Source of the DNA: an uncultured Bacteroidota bacterium
GTDB lineage: Bacteria > Bacteroidota > Bacteroidia > JADZBD01
Length of the DNA stretch: 38,016 nt
NCBI GenBank assembly: GCA_937924855.1
Contig: CALEYQ010000051.1
Span: 1 to 38,016, forward strand
Direction of reading: 5' to 3'
This document shows, one piece after another, positions 1 through 8,885 of this stretch; position 1 is the stretch's first letter; every line of letters starts with the position of its first letter. The notes beneath the pieces were generated by a model, which did not search any database, was not told the origin of the DNA, and saw only the letters and a program-made list of their open reading frames with translations. The position numbers and the translations under genes are program-made.

Positions 1-113
1 CTGATCTCAAGTATTTCACTGATTTCATTGGGCAGGGAAAGGGCAGGGGGCGTCATGGCCTTCACCTTTTCGAAGAACGATTGCTGAATGGAGTACTTTT
101 TGGTTTCGGCCAT
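1..113 (-). CDS. Unknown protein, N-terminal 37 residues only
   Basis: A minus-strand reading frame opens with ATG at 113-111 and stays open to the window edge, so only the N-terminus is visible. It begins MAETKKYSIQ and continues with a helix-prone, charged stretch (QQSFFEKVKAM) and then a Pro-rich PPALSLP segment. There is no signal peptide. It lies 38 bases downstream of the MFS transporter stop on the same strand and could be the last gene of that operon. The family cannot be recognised from this fragment. Confidence 0.55.
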   Translation of the reverse strand, partial: MAETKKYSIQQSFFEKVKAMTPPALSLPNEISEILEI

Positions 114-151
114 GTACTGAAATTTGTTTCAATAATAGCAATAAATTATTA

Positions 152-1408
152 TTAATCCTTCAATTCCATTTTTTCCAGTTGGGGAAAGATTTTCTGGATG
201 AATGCGATGCTGGCCAGGGTCATGGCTCCGCCGAATATTACCGATGCCCTCAAACCCATGAGCCTTGCGGCAAGTCCAGATTCAAAAGCCCCTATTTCAT
301 TGGAGGAGCCGATAAAAATGCCGCTTACTGCCATTACCCTTCCGCGCATTTCATCGGGTGTGAGTAGTTGTATGGTGGTGTGGCGGATTACCACGCTGAT
401 GTTATCCGCAGCCCCTGCCAGTAACATCAGCAGAAACGATAACCAGAGCCATTTGGAAAGCGCAATGAGAATGGTAAATATTCCAAAAAGAGCCACCGCA
501 ATCATGAGTTTTCTCCCTGAGTTTTTCGTGGGTGGATGATAAGCCAGCCATACCGACATAATTACGCTTCCTATGGCCGGCGCGGCGCGAATCAATCCGA
601 TTTCGGTCCCGTTTTCAAAGGATGAAATGATTATCTGATCGGCAAAAGCCGGAAGCATGGCTACTGCACCACCAAACAAAACGGCAATCATGTCGAGTGA
701 GATGGCTCCGAAAATTTCCTTCGTGCTATACACAAAGCGCAGTCCGGCTGCCAGTTCCTTAAACAGTTTCCCCCGGGGGGTATTTTCCGGTATTCCTTTG
801 TTGCGGATGGGAAAAAACAAAATAAAACTCAGTAGAATAATGGCCCCGTTTATCATGTAAACGGTTTCAAAGGAAAACCAGGCGCAGAGAAATCCACCGG
901 CAACCGGACCGGAAATGGCGGCCAGATGCCATGACAAACTGCTTAATGATGTGGCAGAGGCATAATGTTGGCGTGGCACAATCTGGGTAAGCAGGGCTCC
1001 CATGGCGGGTCCCATAAAAGATCTTATTATTCCCCAAAGTGCCACCCCGCTATACAGGGCAAACAGTCCTTTATTTCTTAAAAATTCGGAATCGTTACAG
1101 GAAAGGTAGTAAAGAAAACCTGCCTGTAAAAGCAGGCAAACAAAGTTCAGCGAAATAATGTTTTTCCGGTCGTTCCGGTCGGCTATATACCCGGTAAAAA
1201 ACGAACAAACAATAAATGGTAATGCCTCTGCCAGTCCCGCCAGACCAATAGCCCATTCGTCGCCGGTAAGGCGGTAAATATGAATGCCGATGGCGGTAGA
1301 CTGAAGCTGAATTCCGGAGGTAAGAAAAAACCGGGATATCAGGAAAAACCTGAACTCCCGGAATTTTAAAACTTCAAAAGATTTTGCCAGAAATATCCGG
1401 ATTAAAAT
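152..1408 (-). CDS. MFS transporter (MFS_3/EntS-like), no canonical start codon
   Basis: Inner-membrane major facilitator superfamily permease, probably an exporter with unknown substrate. The frame is open from just after a stop at 1411-1409 down to 152, about 418 codons, the usual size for 12-helix MFS proteins. The N-terminal FEVLKFREFRFFL segment and the GYIADRNDRKN loop (the MFS loop 2-3 signature) lie upstream of the first ATG/GTG/TTG codon, which is a GTG at 1045. Starting there would remove about three helices. The true start must therefore be a non-standard codon such as ATT 1408-1406 or CTG 1390-1388, or the original start has mutated. The frame overlaps the stop of the preceding outer-membrane protein gene, which suggests translational coupling. 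The coordinates given use the ATT. Confidence 0.8.
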   Translation of the reverse strand: MLIRIFLAKSFEVLKFREFRFFLISRFFLTSGIQLQSTAIGIHIYRLTGDEWAIGLAGLAEALPFIVCSFFTGYIADRNDRKNIISLNFVCLLLQAGFLYYLSCNDSEFLRNKGLFALYSGVALWGIIRSFMGPAMGALLTQIVPRQHYASATSLSSLSWHLAAISGPVAGGFLCAWFSFETVYMINGAIILLSFILFFPIRNKGIPENTPRGKLFKELAAGLRFVYSTKEIFGAISLDMIAVLFGGAVAMLPAFADQIIISSFENGTEIGLIRAAPAIGSVIMSVWLAYHPPTKNSGRKLMIAVALFGIFTILIALSKWLWLSFLLMLLAGAADNISVVIRHTTIQLLTPDEMRGRVMAVSGIFIGSSNEIGAFESGLAARLMGLRASVIFGGAMTLASIAFIQKIFPQLEKMELKD

Positions 1409-2004
1409 TTATACTGGAATCCCAGACCAATATTCGGACCGGCACCCTGGAGGTGAATGCGGTAATCGGGGTCGGTTCCTGATTTGAATTTTATGGAGGG
1501 ATAATTCAGGTTCCAGCGGCCCAGATCAAGATGCATCCCGAAATGGTCGTTGAAATAAAACCTGAATTTTGTGTAGATCCCGAAATTTGATCCGCCTCCG
1601 GTTGCTTCATTGGAGGAAACATCATTGGCTTTGATCTTAAAGTAGGAATAACCTCCGGCGATGCCGGCCAGCCAATCCACTCTTTTGCTTCTGAGGAAAT
1701 GAAAATTAACCAGTACTCCCGCATCAATGCCGGTAGCCTGAAAATTATTCGAATCGCCCTCAATAAAATTGTTGAAGCGGAAAAAACCTCCGCCCGACAA
1801 CCAATCCAAAATACCGTATTCGTAAGAAACAGGAAACACAAAGGCCGCAGTGGTGTCTTTTTCATAGGCCGTTTGTCCGGTTTCTTTGATTTTGGTGTAT
1901 AACAACAAAAACCCGGGTGAAAAATCAACCACCTGGGCTCCTTTTTCAAAAGATTGCCCCCATCCGAACAGGGGAACAAACAAAAGCATCATTAGTTTTT
2001 TCAT
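1402..2004 (-). CDS. Outer-membrane beta-barrel-like protein, 200 aa
   Basis: Exported protein of unknown function, probably a small outer-membrane barrel. A signal peptide (MKKLMMLLFVPLFGWGQ) starts at the ATG at 2004-2002. This start is preferred over an upstream in-frame TTG at 2022 because it places the signal peptide at the N-terminus and leaves a 4-base gap after the WD40 gene. The rest is rich in Gly and aromatic residues in alternating strand-like patterns and ends in aromatic Phe (GFQYKF), as barrel proteins commonly do. It is the middle gene of the WD40-OMP-MFS operon. The substrate or partner cannot be told. Confidence 0.75.
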   Translation of the reverse strand: MKKLMMLLFVPLFGWGQSFEKGAQVVDFSPGFLLLYTKIKETGQTAYEKDTTAAFVFPVSYEYGILDWLSGGGFFRFNNFIEGDSNNFQATGIDAGVLVNFHFLRSKRVDWLAGIAGGYSYFKIKANDVSSNEATGGGSNFGIYTKFRFYFNDHFGMHLDLGRWNLNYPSIKFKSGTDPDYRIHLQGAGPNIGLGFQYKF

Positions 2005-2008
2005 ATCA

Positions 2009-2923
2009 TTAGGTTTTTTCAATTTTCCATGCGTAAATCATCCGGTCGTCACCACAGGAAATTAATCGTTCTTCCTTTTCCAACCAAATAATTTTATTTA
2101 CAGAAAGGCGGTGACCGCCTGATTTTTCTTTGGAAATAGTTACCAAAGGAGCAAAAGTTTCCATATCCCAGATTCTGATATTTTTATCGCGGGAAGCGGT
2201 GGCAAACAATCCCTTTCCCTTAAGTTCAGCCATGGAATACAAGGCAAAATTATGCGCCGGAATTTCTTTTACCAAAGCGTAATTGTCGTTCCGGTTCCAA
2301 ATCCTTAAGTGGGCATCACGCCCTCCGGAGAAAAGGTATTTTCCGTTTTCCGAAAGCAGGAGAGAATTGGCAGATAATCCATGGGCATTCCAATTGGCCG
2401 ATTCTTTAAAATCAGGAAACTCCAAAATCCGGATGCTTCCGTCGCCCGAGGCGAGAAAAATTTGCTTTTTTTCTTTATCCACTGCAATGGCTCTGACTTT
2501 TTCACGGCAAACAGGAATGGTTTTTACCAATTCCAGTGAGTCGGCATCCACGACCAGGAGATTTCCGTCGGCACAGGCCGCCAGAATCTGTTGGGTCTCG
2601 GGAAAATAGTGGAGGTCGAAAAGAGCCTGGGTTGAAATGGGAGAAATACGGGAAATGGTTTTTGTGTCCGTATCGCATGCCGCCAGGTGACCCGAATAAA
2701 GACCGGCAAAAATTTTACCCTCGTTCCCATGACAAAGGGCATAAATGTAGGAGGGGAGTTTGGGTAGCTGAAAAACAACCTTTTCCGTATTTACATCCCA
2801 GGCCGCAATAATGGAATCGGATCCCCCGGAATAAAATATGCCGGGCCGACCGGAATCCAATAAGGTATACAATCCGGCTCCGTGACCCTCATAAACCCCG
2901 CTTCGCTCCAGAACAAGTTTCAT
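2009..2923 (-). CDS. WD40 repeat (beta-propeller) protein, 304 aa
   Basis: Cytoplasmic WD40 beta-propeller, most likely a protein-interaction scaffold. About seven repeats of roughly 40 residues can be followed, with typical blade ends such as DSIIAAWDV (near 40), DGSIRILEF (near 170), DAHLRIWNR (near 210), DKNIRIWDM (near 255) and DDRMIYAWKI at the C-terminus. There is no signal peptide. Stand-alone propellers of about 300 residues are common in Bacteroidota and their function is usually unknown. It is the first gene of a minus-strand operon, behind a good promoter candidate at 2963-2996. Confidence 0.85.
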   Translation of the reverse strand: MKLVLERSGVYEGHGAGLYTLLDSGRPGIFYSGGSDSIIAAWDVNTEKVVFQLPKLPSYIYALCHGNEGKIFAGLYSGHLAACDTDTKTISRISPISTQALFDLHYFPETQQILAACADGNLLVVDADSLELVKTIPVCREKVRAIAVDKEKKQIFLASGDGSIRILEFPDFKESANWNAHGLSANSLLLSENGKYLFSGGRDAHLRIWNRNDNYALVKEIPAHNFALYSMAELKGKGLFATASRDKNIRIWDMETFAPLVTISKEKSGGHRLSVNKIIWLEKEERLISCGDDRMIYAWKIEKT

Positions 2924-2962
2924 TAAATATTAATTTTCAAGGGGTTAGTAAATTTTCCAATT

Positions 2963-2996
2963 CAAAGATATAATTCCCCTGCATACGGGTTCCAAA
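2963..2996 (-). promoter_or_regulatory. Bacteroidota-type promoter for the WD40 operon
   Basis: On the minus strand, TATCTTTG (2970-2963) matches the Bacteroidota -7 consensus TAnnTTTG. A TTTG (2996-2993) lies 22 bases upstream as the -33 element. The predicted start leaves a leader of about 30 bases before the ATG at 2923. Both elements are seen in the sequence; activity is inferred. Confidence 0.55.
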
Positions 2997-3125
2997 ATTG
3001 AATTAAAATTTAAATGTTTAAAAATCAGGATTATAAATTAAAAAAACTGCCTGAAATATTCCGATATTTGAAGCAAATTCCAAAAGGAACACTTTTTGCA
3101 TTCATTGAGGCAGGCGAATAATTCT

Positions 3126-6100
3126 ATGAAGACCCCCCGTTTGGTTTTATTTGTAATTGCCACCCTGTTGTTTTTCAACATCAAAACAACCGGGCAGGAC
3201 TGGTCTTATGTGGTGTCGGGAAAGGTAACCTCCAACAACGAACAGGTTAATCTGGAAGGAGCCGTGGTAACTCTTTTCAAAAACGGTTCCCAGGTGCAGC
3301 AAATGGTTACCAAAAGAAACGGGAAATACAGTTTTGTCCTCGAGCCCAATCACGAATGGATGCTTTCCTATACCAAGGCAGGCTATTGCAATAAGAAGAT
3401 TTATGTTTCTACGAGAAATGTTCCTCCCGAGCGGGGTGCTTTTGGTTTTGCCACCCAGCCCATTGATGTGGACTTGTTTGAAATGCCTACCGATGCCGGA
3501 CTTTCCGGCAAAATAAACGATATCCTTTCCGATCCCATCGGGAAGTTTGTGTATGTGTCATCCGCCCAGGATTTTGATTTTGATGCTAAATACACCGAAG
3601 AGATTAAGAAAAAACTGAAAGAGCTTCAGAAACTGAAGAAGGAAGTAGAAGATAAGAAGCTGGCCGAAAGTCAGAACGAGGTTAAATACCAGGATGCCCT
3701 CAAAACCGGCGATGCGCTTGCCAATCAGGGAAAATTCCAGGATGCCATAAACCAGTATAACCTTGCCCTGGGCTTTAAGCCCAACGATCCGGTGGCCACC
3801 AATAAGATTTCCGATATCCAGAAAAAGATGAAGGATGCGGAAAACGCGAAGAACCTTCAGGCAAAATATGATGCCGCTCTGAAAATAGCCGACGATTTAT
3901 TCAAGGCCGGGAAATTTGCCGAAGCCAAAACGGCCTATCAGGAATGCCTTACCATTAAAAGCAATGAGCCTTATCCGAAATCGCAGATAGAGCTCTGCGA
4001 TAAAAAGCTTAAAGAACTTGAAGATCAGAAAAACCTGCAGGCCAAATATGACGCTGCCATAAAAAAGGGCGATGAGCATTTTAAGAACGCCGCGTATCAG
4101 GATGCCATTACGGCCTATAATGAAGCGGTGGGTTATAAACCCGCCGAGCAATATCCCCGCGATCAGATAGTGCTTTGTCAGAAAAAAATTAAGGAACTCG
4201 CCGATCTTAAAGATGTGCAGGCTAAGTACGATGCCGCTATAAAAAAGGGGGATGAAAACTTTAACAAGCGCGACTGGAAAGTTTCCCGTGCAGCTTATAC
4301 CGAAGCCCTCCAGTACAAGCCCAACGAAAAATATCCGAAAGACCAACTGGCTCTGATTGACAAAGAAGAAAAACTCGATAAGGAAAAGCAGGAACTGGAA
4401 TCCAAATACCTTATTGCGCTGAAGAAAGGCGATGATGCCTTCAAAGCCCGCGACTGGAAAACAGCCCGTGCAGGATATACCGAAGCGCTTACCTATAAGC
4501 CCAACGAAAGTTATCCCAAAGATCAGATTGCGAAAATTGATCTGGAGGAAAAGAATGCCGATCTGGAAAAGAAATACACCCAGCTTATTTTACTTGCCGA
4601 CGGTCAGTTTAATAAGGCTGAATATCTAACCGCGAAAACAACTTATGAGGATGCTCTTAAGTTAAAGCCCGGTGAAAAATATCCTAAAGATCAGCTTGCC
4701 CTGATTGAGAAGAAACTCAAGGAGCTTGATGATCAGAAAAACATCCAGGCAAAGTATGATGCCGCCGTAAAGAAAGGCGATGATCAGTTTAAGTCGGGTG
4801 ATTTCAATGCTGCCATTACTTCCTATACCGAAGCCAAAAACCTGAAACCCCAGGAAAAGTATCCACCCGATCAGATTGCTTTGTGTCAGAATAAGTTGAA
4901 AGAACTGGCAAACCTGAAAGACCTCCAGGCCAAATACGATGCTGCCATAAAGAAAGGGGATGAGAATTTTAACAAGCGCGACTGGAAAGTTTCCCGTGCT
5001 GCCTATACCGAAGCTTTAAGCTACAAGCCCGCCGAAAAATACCCGAAAGACCAGCTGGCTCTGATCGACAAGGAAGAAAAACTCGAAAAGGATAAACAGG
5101 AACTTGAATCCAAATACCTCATTGCCCTGAAGAAGGGCGATGATGCCTTCAAAGCCCGCGACTGGAAAACAGCCCGTGCCGGATATACCGAAGCGCTTAC
5201 CTATAAGCCCAACGAAAGCTATCCCAAAGACCAGATAGCCAAAATAGATATTGAGGAAAAGAATGCCGATCTGGAAAAGAAATACACCCAGTTAATTTTA
5301 TTGGCCGACGGTCAGTTTAATAAGGCAGATTTTGTAACGGCAAAAACAACTTACGAGGATGCTCTTAAGTTAAAGCCCGGGGAAAAATATCCCAAAGATC
5401 AGATTGCCCTGATTGAGAAAAAATTAAAGGAGCTGGAAAACCAGAAAGACCTTCAGGCAAAGTATGACGCTGCCGTAAAGAAAGGCGATGATCAGTTTAA
5501 GTCGGGTGATTTCAATGCGGCCATTACTTCCTATACGGAAGCGAAAAATCTGAAACCCCAGGAAAAGTATCCGCCCGATCAGATTGCACTTTGTCTGAAG
5601 AAAATAAAAGAGCTGGATGACCTGAAAGATGTTCAGGCCAAATACGACGCTGCCATAAAGCGGGGTGATGCCCAAATGGGGGCAAGGGAATACAACACGG
5701 CTAAAGTTTCCTATGAGGAGGCATTAAAGTACAAGCCTCAGGAAAAGTATCCGAAAGACAAGCTGGCCGAGATAAGCAAGCTGATTGAACTGCAAAAGAA
5801 ATACAACGAGGCCATTGCCCTTGGAGACGGCTTTTTCAACAAAAAGGATTACAAGAATGCGAAAGCAGCCTATACCAATGCAGTTTCCATTTTTGATGAA
5901 AAGTATCCCAAAGATCAGATAGAGCTTTGCAATAAGTTTATTTCCGAACTGGAAAACCAGAAGGAAAACGAACAGAAATACGCCCAGGCCATTAAGGAGG
6001 CCGATGCCTTTTATGTAAAGAAAAACTGGAGCGATGCTTTGAGTAAATACACCGAAGCCTCGGGCTATAAACCTTCAGAGAAATATCCCAAAGACCGGAT

Positions 6101-6992
6101 TAATGAATTGAATGGGATTTTAGCCAAAATCAAGGACGAGGAAGACAAAAAGAACCGTGAGAAGGAAATGAACGACAAATACCTTGCGGCTGTGGCCAAG
6201 GCGGATGCGTTTTTCGGAAAGAAGGATTACGAAAATGCGAAAATGATGTATACCGAGGCCGGAGGTTATCTGCCCACCCATCCCTATCCTCCCCAAATGA
6301 TTGCAAAGTGTAATGAGTTTATTAAAAAGGCCGAACTCAACGATCCTATTCTGAAGGAATACAACCAGAATATTGTTGCCGGGGATAAAGCCTTTAAGGA
6401 AATGCGTTTGGAAGATGCACTTGGTTTTTACCAAAAAGCAACCGACCTCAAGCCCGCCGAGAAATACCCGAAAGATAAAATCGAAGAGGTAAATGCCGCC
6501 ATTAAACAAAGAAATCTGAACAAGGAAAAAGACCTGGTGATTATCAAGTACAATGAGTTGATCAAAGATGCGGATAAACTTTTCGGGGCCAGAAACTGGA
6601 ATAAGGCAAAAATAAAATACAACGAAGCCCTGGCCCTTCAGCCTTTTGAAACTTATCCCAAGGACAGAATAGCCCAGTGCGACAAATTCCTGAAAGGAGA
6701 TAATTCAGTTACCGTAAAAAACAACGACCCCATTGTTACCGATAACGGTTACGAAGAGGCCCGGAAGAAAAGGTATAATGAACTGGTGAAAAAGTTTGGT
6801 GGTCCCGGTCGTTACGAAATTCCGGAAGTAACGGAATCCAACAAGAAAATTACCGAGGTGGTTATCATCACCGAGAATGAGGCTTATGTGTACAAAAAGA
6901 TTGTTTTCAATTTCGGACAGATTCAATACTCCAAGAACGATTCCCCCATCAATGCGGCTGAATATGAAGCAGCCGTGAACCCCCAATATTAA
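3126..6992 (+). CDS. Giant secreted TPR-like repeat protein with N-terminal beta-sandwich domain, 1288 aa
   Basis: Exported scaffold-like protein. A signal peptide (MKTPRLVLFVIATLLFFN) begins at the ATG at 3126; an upstream in-frame TTG at 3096 would bury it. Residues about 25-110 look like a carboxypeptidase-regulatory/CnaB-type sandwich (VSGKVTSNN, then KRNGKYSFVL). A charged coiled-coil-like stretch follows. From about residue 184 to 1190 there are 17 repeats of 53-67 residues, each with a TPR-like helical pair (KYDAAIKKGD, then YTEAL.YKP.E.YPKDQI) and a Lys/Glu-rich linker. Repeats 4-7 and 8-11 are a near-identical 236-residue tandem copy. The C-terminal 90 residues (FGGPGRYEIPEVTE onward) form a distinct beta-rich cap. 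It is the first gene of a three-gene operon with a LecA-like protein and a DUF4846 protein. The role is unknown; a periplasmic or surface scaffold is likely. Confidence 0.9.
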   Translation: MKTPRLVLFVIATLLFFNIKTTGQDWSYVVSGKVTSNNEQVNLEGAVVTLFKNGSQVQQMVTKRNGKYSFVLEPNHEWMLSYTKAGYCNKKIYVSTRNVPPERGAFGFATQPIDVDLFEMPTDAGLSGKINDILSDPIGKFVYVSSAQDFDFDAKYTEEIKKKLKELQKLKKEVEDKKLAESQNEVKYQDALKTGDALANQGKFQDAINQYNLALGFKPNDPVATNKISDIQKKMKDAENAKNLQAKYDAALKIADDLFKAGKFAEAKTAYQECLTIKSNEPYPKSQIELCDKKLKELEDQKNLQAKYDAAIKKGDEHFKNAAYQDAITAYNEAVGYKPAEQYPRDQIVLCQKKIKELADLKDVQAKYDAAIKKGDENFNKRDWKVSRAAYTEALQYKPNEKYPKDQLALIDKEEKLDKEKQELESKYLIALKKGDDAFKARDWKTARAGYTEALTYKPNESYPKDQIAKIDLEEKNADLEKKYTQLILLADGQFNKAEYLTAKTTYEDALKLKPGEKYPKDQLALIEKKLKELDDQKNIQAKYDAAVKKGDDQFKSGDFNAAITSYTEAKNLKPQEKYPPDQIALCQNKLKELANLKDLQAKYDAAIKKGDENFNKRDWKVSRAAYTEALSYKPAEKYPKDQLALIDKEEKLEKDKQELESKYLIALKKGDDAFKARDWKTARAGYTEALTYKPNESYPKDQIAKIDIEEKNADLEKKYTQLILLADGQFNKADFVTAKTTYEDALKLKPGEKYPKDQIALIEKKLKELENQKDLQAKYDAAVKKGDDQFKSGDFNAAITSYTEAKNLKPQEKYPPDQIALCLKKIKELDDLKDVQAKYDAAIKRGDAQMGAREYNTAKVSYEEALKYKPQEKYPKDKLAEISKLIELQKKYNEAIALGDGFFNKKDYKNAKAAYTNAVSIFDEKYPKDQIELCNKFISELENQKENEQKYAQAIKEADAFYVKKNWSDALSKYTEASGYKPSEKYPKDRINELNGILAKIKDEEDKKNREKEMNDKYLAAVAKADAFFGKKDYENAKMMYTEAGGYLPTHPYPPQMIAKCNEFIKKAELNDPILKEYNQNIVAGDKAFKEMRLEDALGFYQKATDLKPAEKYPKDKIEEVNAAIKQRNLNKEKDLVIIKYNELIKDADKLFGARNWNKAKIKYNEALALQPFETYPKDRIAQCDKFLKGDNSVTVKNNDPIVTDNGYEEARKKRYNELVKKFGGPGRYEIPEVTESNKKITEVVIITENEAYVYKKIVFNFGQIQYSKNDSPINAAEYEAAVNPQY
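4218..5633 (+). repeat. Tandem in-frame 708-bp duplication inside the TPR gene
   Basis: Block A (4218-4925) and block B (4926-5633) encode the same four-repeat set of 60, 56, 60 and 60 residues in the same order, with few substitutions (QYKPNE versus SYKPAE, for example). The offset is exactly 708 bases, or 236 codons, so the frame is preserved. This indicates expansion by unequal recombination. Confidence 0.85.
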
Positions 6993-7002
6993 AATCAGAC
7001 CC

Positions 7003-8019
7003 ATGAAAAATTCAAGCCTGTTTTTTCTTCTTTTGTTTTTTGCGAACCTCGCCTTTGCTCAGGGGAAAGACCCTGAGGTGAAAATTACCCTGCGCGATGG
7101 AAATACCATGTCGGGTACCACCAAACTGGGTAATATAAGTCTGGTTACCGATTATGGGAAACTGGAAATTCCGGTGAAGAATGTTTCGTTTATTGAGGTG
7201 GGCATTACGCCGGACAAATCATTGGGCGACAAAATTTCAAACCTGGTAAAGCAGTTGAGTTCATCCAATGAGGAAATGCGGAAAAATTCATACAATGAAC
7301 TTTCCTCGCTTTCCATAGGTGCCATTCCGGTTTTGTCTGATTTTATTTATTCAGCCAAATACACCCCCGGTTCCCACACCGATTATACCGCCGAAGGAGC
7401 CCTTCAGGATTTAATGGGCCGTCACAACATACGCGACGGGTACAATACCAAAGATGTGGTCACCATTGATTATATGTACACCATGGGCGGTCAGTACGAT
7501 TTTAAGAAAGTGGATTTGAAAACAGAATATGGCATGCTCAGCATTCCCAAAGAAAAAATCAAGTCGCTGGAGATTATGTATATGCCCGGTGACGGCAGTG
7601 AAATGGTTTTTGTGCTACAGGCTTCCAAACACATCAGTTCAAATACGAATGGCGGTTGGTTGAAGACCGGTATCATGGTAAAGCCCGGACAAAAATTAAA
7701 CATTGTGGCCACCGGGGAAGTAACCCTGCAGAGTTTATCCGGCAATAAGTACAAGCCCGATGGCACCGTTACCGGTACCGGAGCCGGCGGGGGTGGCTAT
7801 GATGAAGGATATGATGAAGGCGGAGGGGGGGCAGGAGGCACCTATCCCGTTTACGGGAATGTGGTTTTTAAAGTGGGTGAAGCAGGGCAGCCAATGAAGG
7901 CAGGAGCCAAGTTTTCCGGGTCGGTTAATGCTTCCGGAATGCTTTACCTTTCCATTTACGAAACCGTTTACAATACCTCTAACTCTGGTAGTTATACTGT
8001 GAAGCTGGGGCTTAAGTAA
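7003..8019 (+). CDS. Secreted protein with two small beta modules and a LecA/PA-IL-like C-terminal domain
   Basis: Exported protein of 338 residues with a clear signal peptide (MKNSSLFFLLLFFANLAFAQ). Two similar beta modules share the pattern KITLRDGNTMSG...YGKLEIP (about 26-68) and VTIDYMYTMGG...YGMLSIP (about 150-190). A helical stretch resembling one HEAT-type pair lies between them. From about residue 215 to the end, WLKTGIMVKPGQKLNIVATG, a Gly-rich loop (GAGGGGYDEG) and GMLYLSIYE...YTVKLGL match the layout of LecA-like galactose-binding sandwiches. Sugar or calcium binding is inferred, not shown. It starts 10 bases after the TPR gene, so the two are co-transcribed. Confidence 0.75.
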   Translation: MKNSSLFFLLLFFANLAFAQGKDPEVKITLRDGNTMSGTTKLGNISLVTDYGKLEIPVKNVSFIEVGITPDKSLGDKISNLVKQLSSSNEEMRKNSYNELSSLSIGAIPVLSDFIYSAKYTPGSHTDYTAEGALQDLMGRHNIRDGYNTKDVVTIDYMYTMGGQYDFKKVDLKTEYGMLSIPKEKIKSLEIMYMPGDGSEMVFVLQASKHISSNTNGGWLKTGIMVKPGQKLNIVATGEVTLQSLSGNKYKPDGTVTGTGAGGGGYDEGYDEGGGGAGGTYPVYGNVVFKVGEAGQPMKAGAKFSGSVNASGMLYLSIYETVYNTSNSGSYTVKLGLK

Positions 8020-8041
8020 TTCATTAATTTTTTTCCCTGCC

Positions 8042-8884
8042 ATGAAACAAATTTTCTTCGTTTGTTGCTTCATCGGTTTGGGAATTACGGGATTTAAATT
8101 TCCGGTTCCTAAAGACTCCCGTTATTATACCTGGCTTTCCGCCGGATCCGGTTCCAACAGCATAGAGCAACGCATAGCACCACCGGCCGGGTTTTCAAGG
8201 GTACAAGCCGATACTTCCGGGTTTGAATATTGGGTGAGGGGACTTCCCCTGAAGCCGGGTAAGCCTGCTGTTTACCTGCATAATGGAAACATGAAATCGA
8301 GGCAGGATGTTCATGTGGCCGTGGTGGATATGGATGTGGGAACCGAAGATCTTCAGCAATGTGCCGATGCTTTGATGCGGGTAAGAGCGGAATTCCTCTA
8401 CAGCCGGAAAAAGTTTGATAAGATAACTTTTAATTATACCTCGGGCCATCCCATTCCCTTTTCACGCTGGGCGGCAGGAGAGCGACCCGTGGTTTCGGGC
8501 AATAAAGTAAGTTGGAAATCCGGAGGTAAAAGCGGCACGGCTTATCCCAATTTTAAATCCTATCTGAGGAATGTGTTTATGTATGCCGGCTCACTTTCCC
8601 TGGCCAAAGAATTAAAGCCGGCCTCATTGGATAAAATAAAACCCGGAGATGTTTTCCTTATCGGGGGTTCTCCCGGGCATGGGGTAATGGTGGTGGATGT
8701 GGTGAAAAATGCAAAAGGGGAGCTGGCTTTTCTATTGGCTCAAAGCTATATGCCGGCCCAGGAATTTCATGTATTGAAAAATCCGAAGGGAAATGGTTCT
8801 CCCTGGTATTTTGTTTCCGATTGCAAAGGAAAATTTCAGACCCCCGAATGGGATTTTTCAGGCAGTGATCTGAAGACCTGGTAA
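8042..8884 (+). CDS. DUF4846-family exported protein, 280 aa
   Basis: Resembles the DUF4846 family. The signs are an N-terminal export signal, RIAPPAGFSRV, the GLPLKPGKPAVYLHNG segment, DLQQCADALMRVRAEFLY with a conserved Cys (about residue 108), and the C-terminal PGDVFLIGGSPGHGVMVVDV followed by FLLAQSYMPAQEFHVLKNP. The Cys with a later PGHG...D element recalls papain-like/NlpC-P60 folds, but catalysis is only a guess. The length is typical. It is the last gene of the TPR/LecA-like operon, 22 bases after its neighbour, so a cell-envelope role is likely. Confidence 0.8.
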   Translation: MKQIFFVCCFIGLGITGFKFPVPKDSRYYTWLSAGSGSNSIEQRIAPPAGFSRVQADTSGFEYWVRGLPLKPGKPAVYLHNGNMKSRQDVHVAVVDMDVGTEDLQQCADALMRVRAEFLYSRKKFDKITFNYTSGHPIPFSRWAAGERPVVSGNKVSWKSGGKSGTAYPNFKSYLRNVFMYAGSLSLAKELKPASLDKIKPGDVFLIGGSPGHGVMVVDVVKNAKGELAFLLAQSYMPAQEFHVLKNPKGNGSPWYFVSDCKGKFQTPEWDFSGSDLKTW

Positions 8885-8885
8885 A

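Noticed and set aside
3897..4346. Long open frame on the minus strand inside the TPR gene
   Set aside because: It is a shadow of the repetitive, Lys/Glu-rich coding sequence and has the composition of an antisense frame; the plus-strand gene has a signal peptide and clear repeats.
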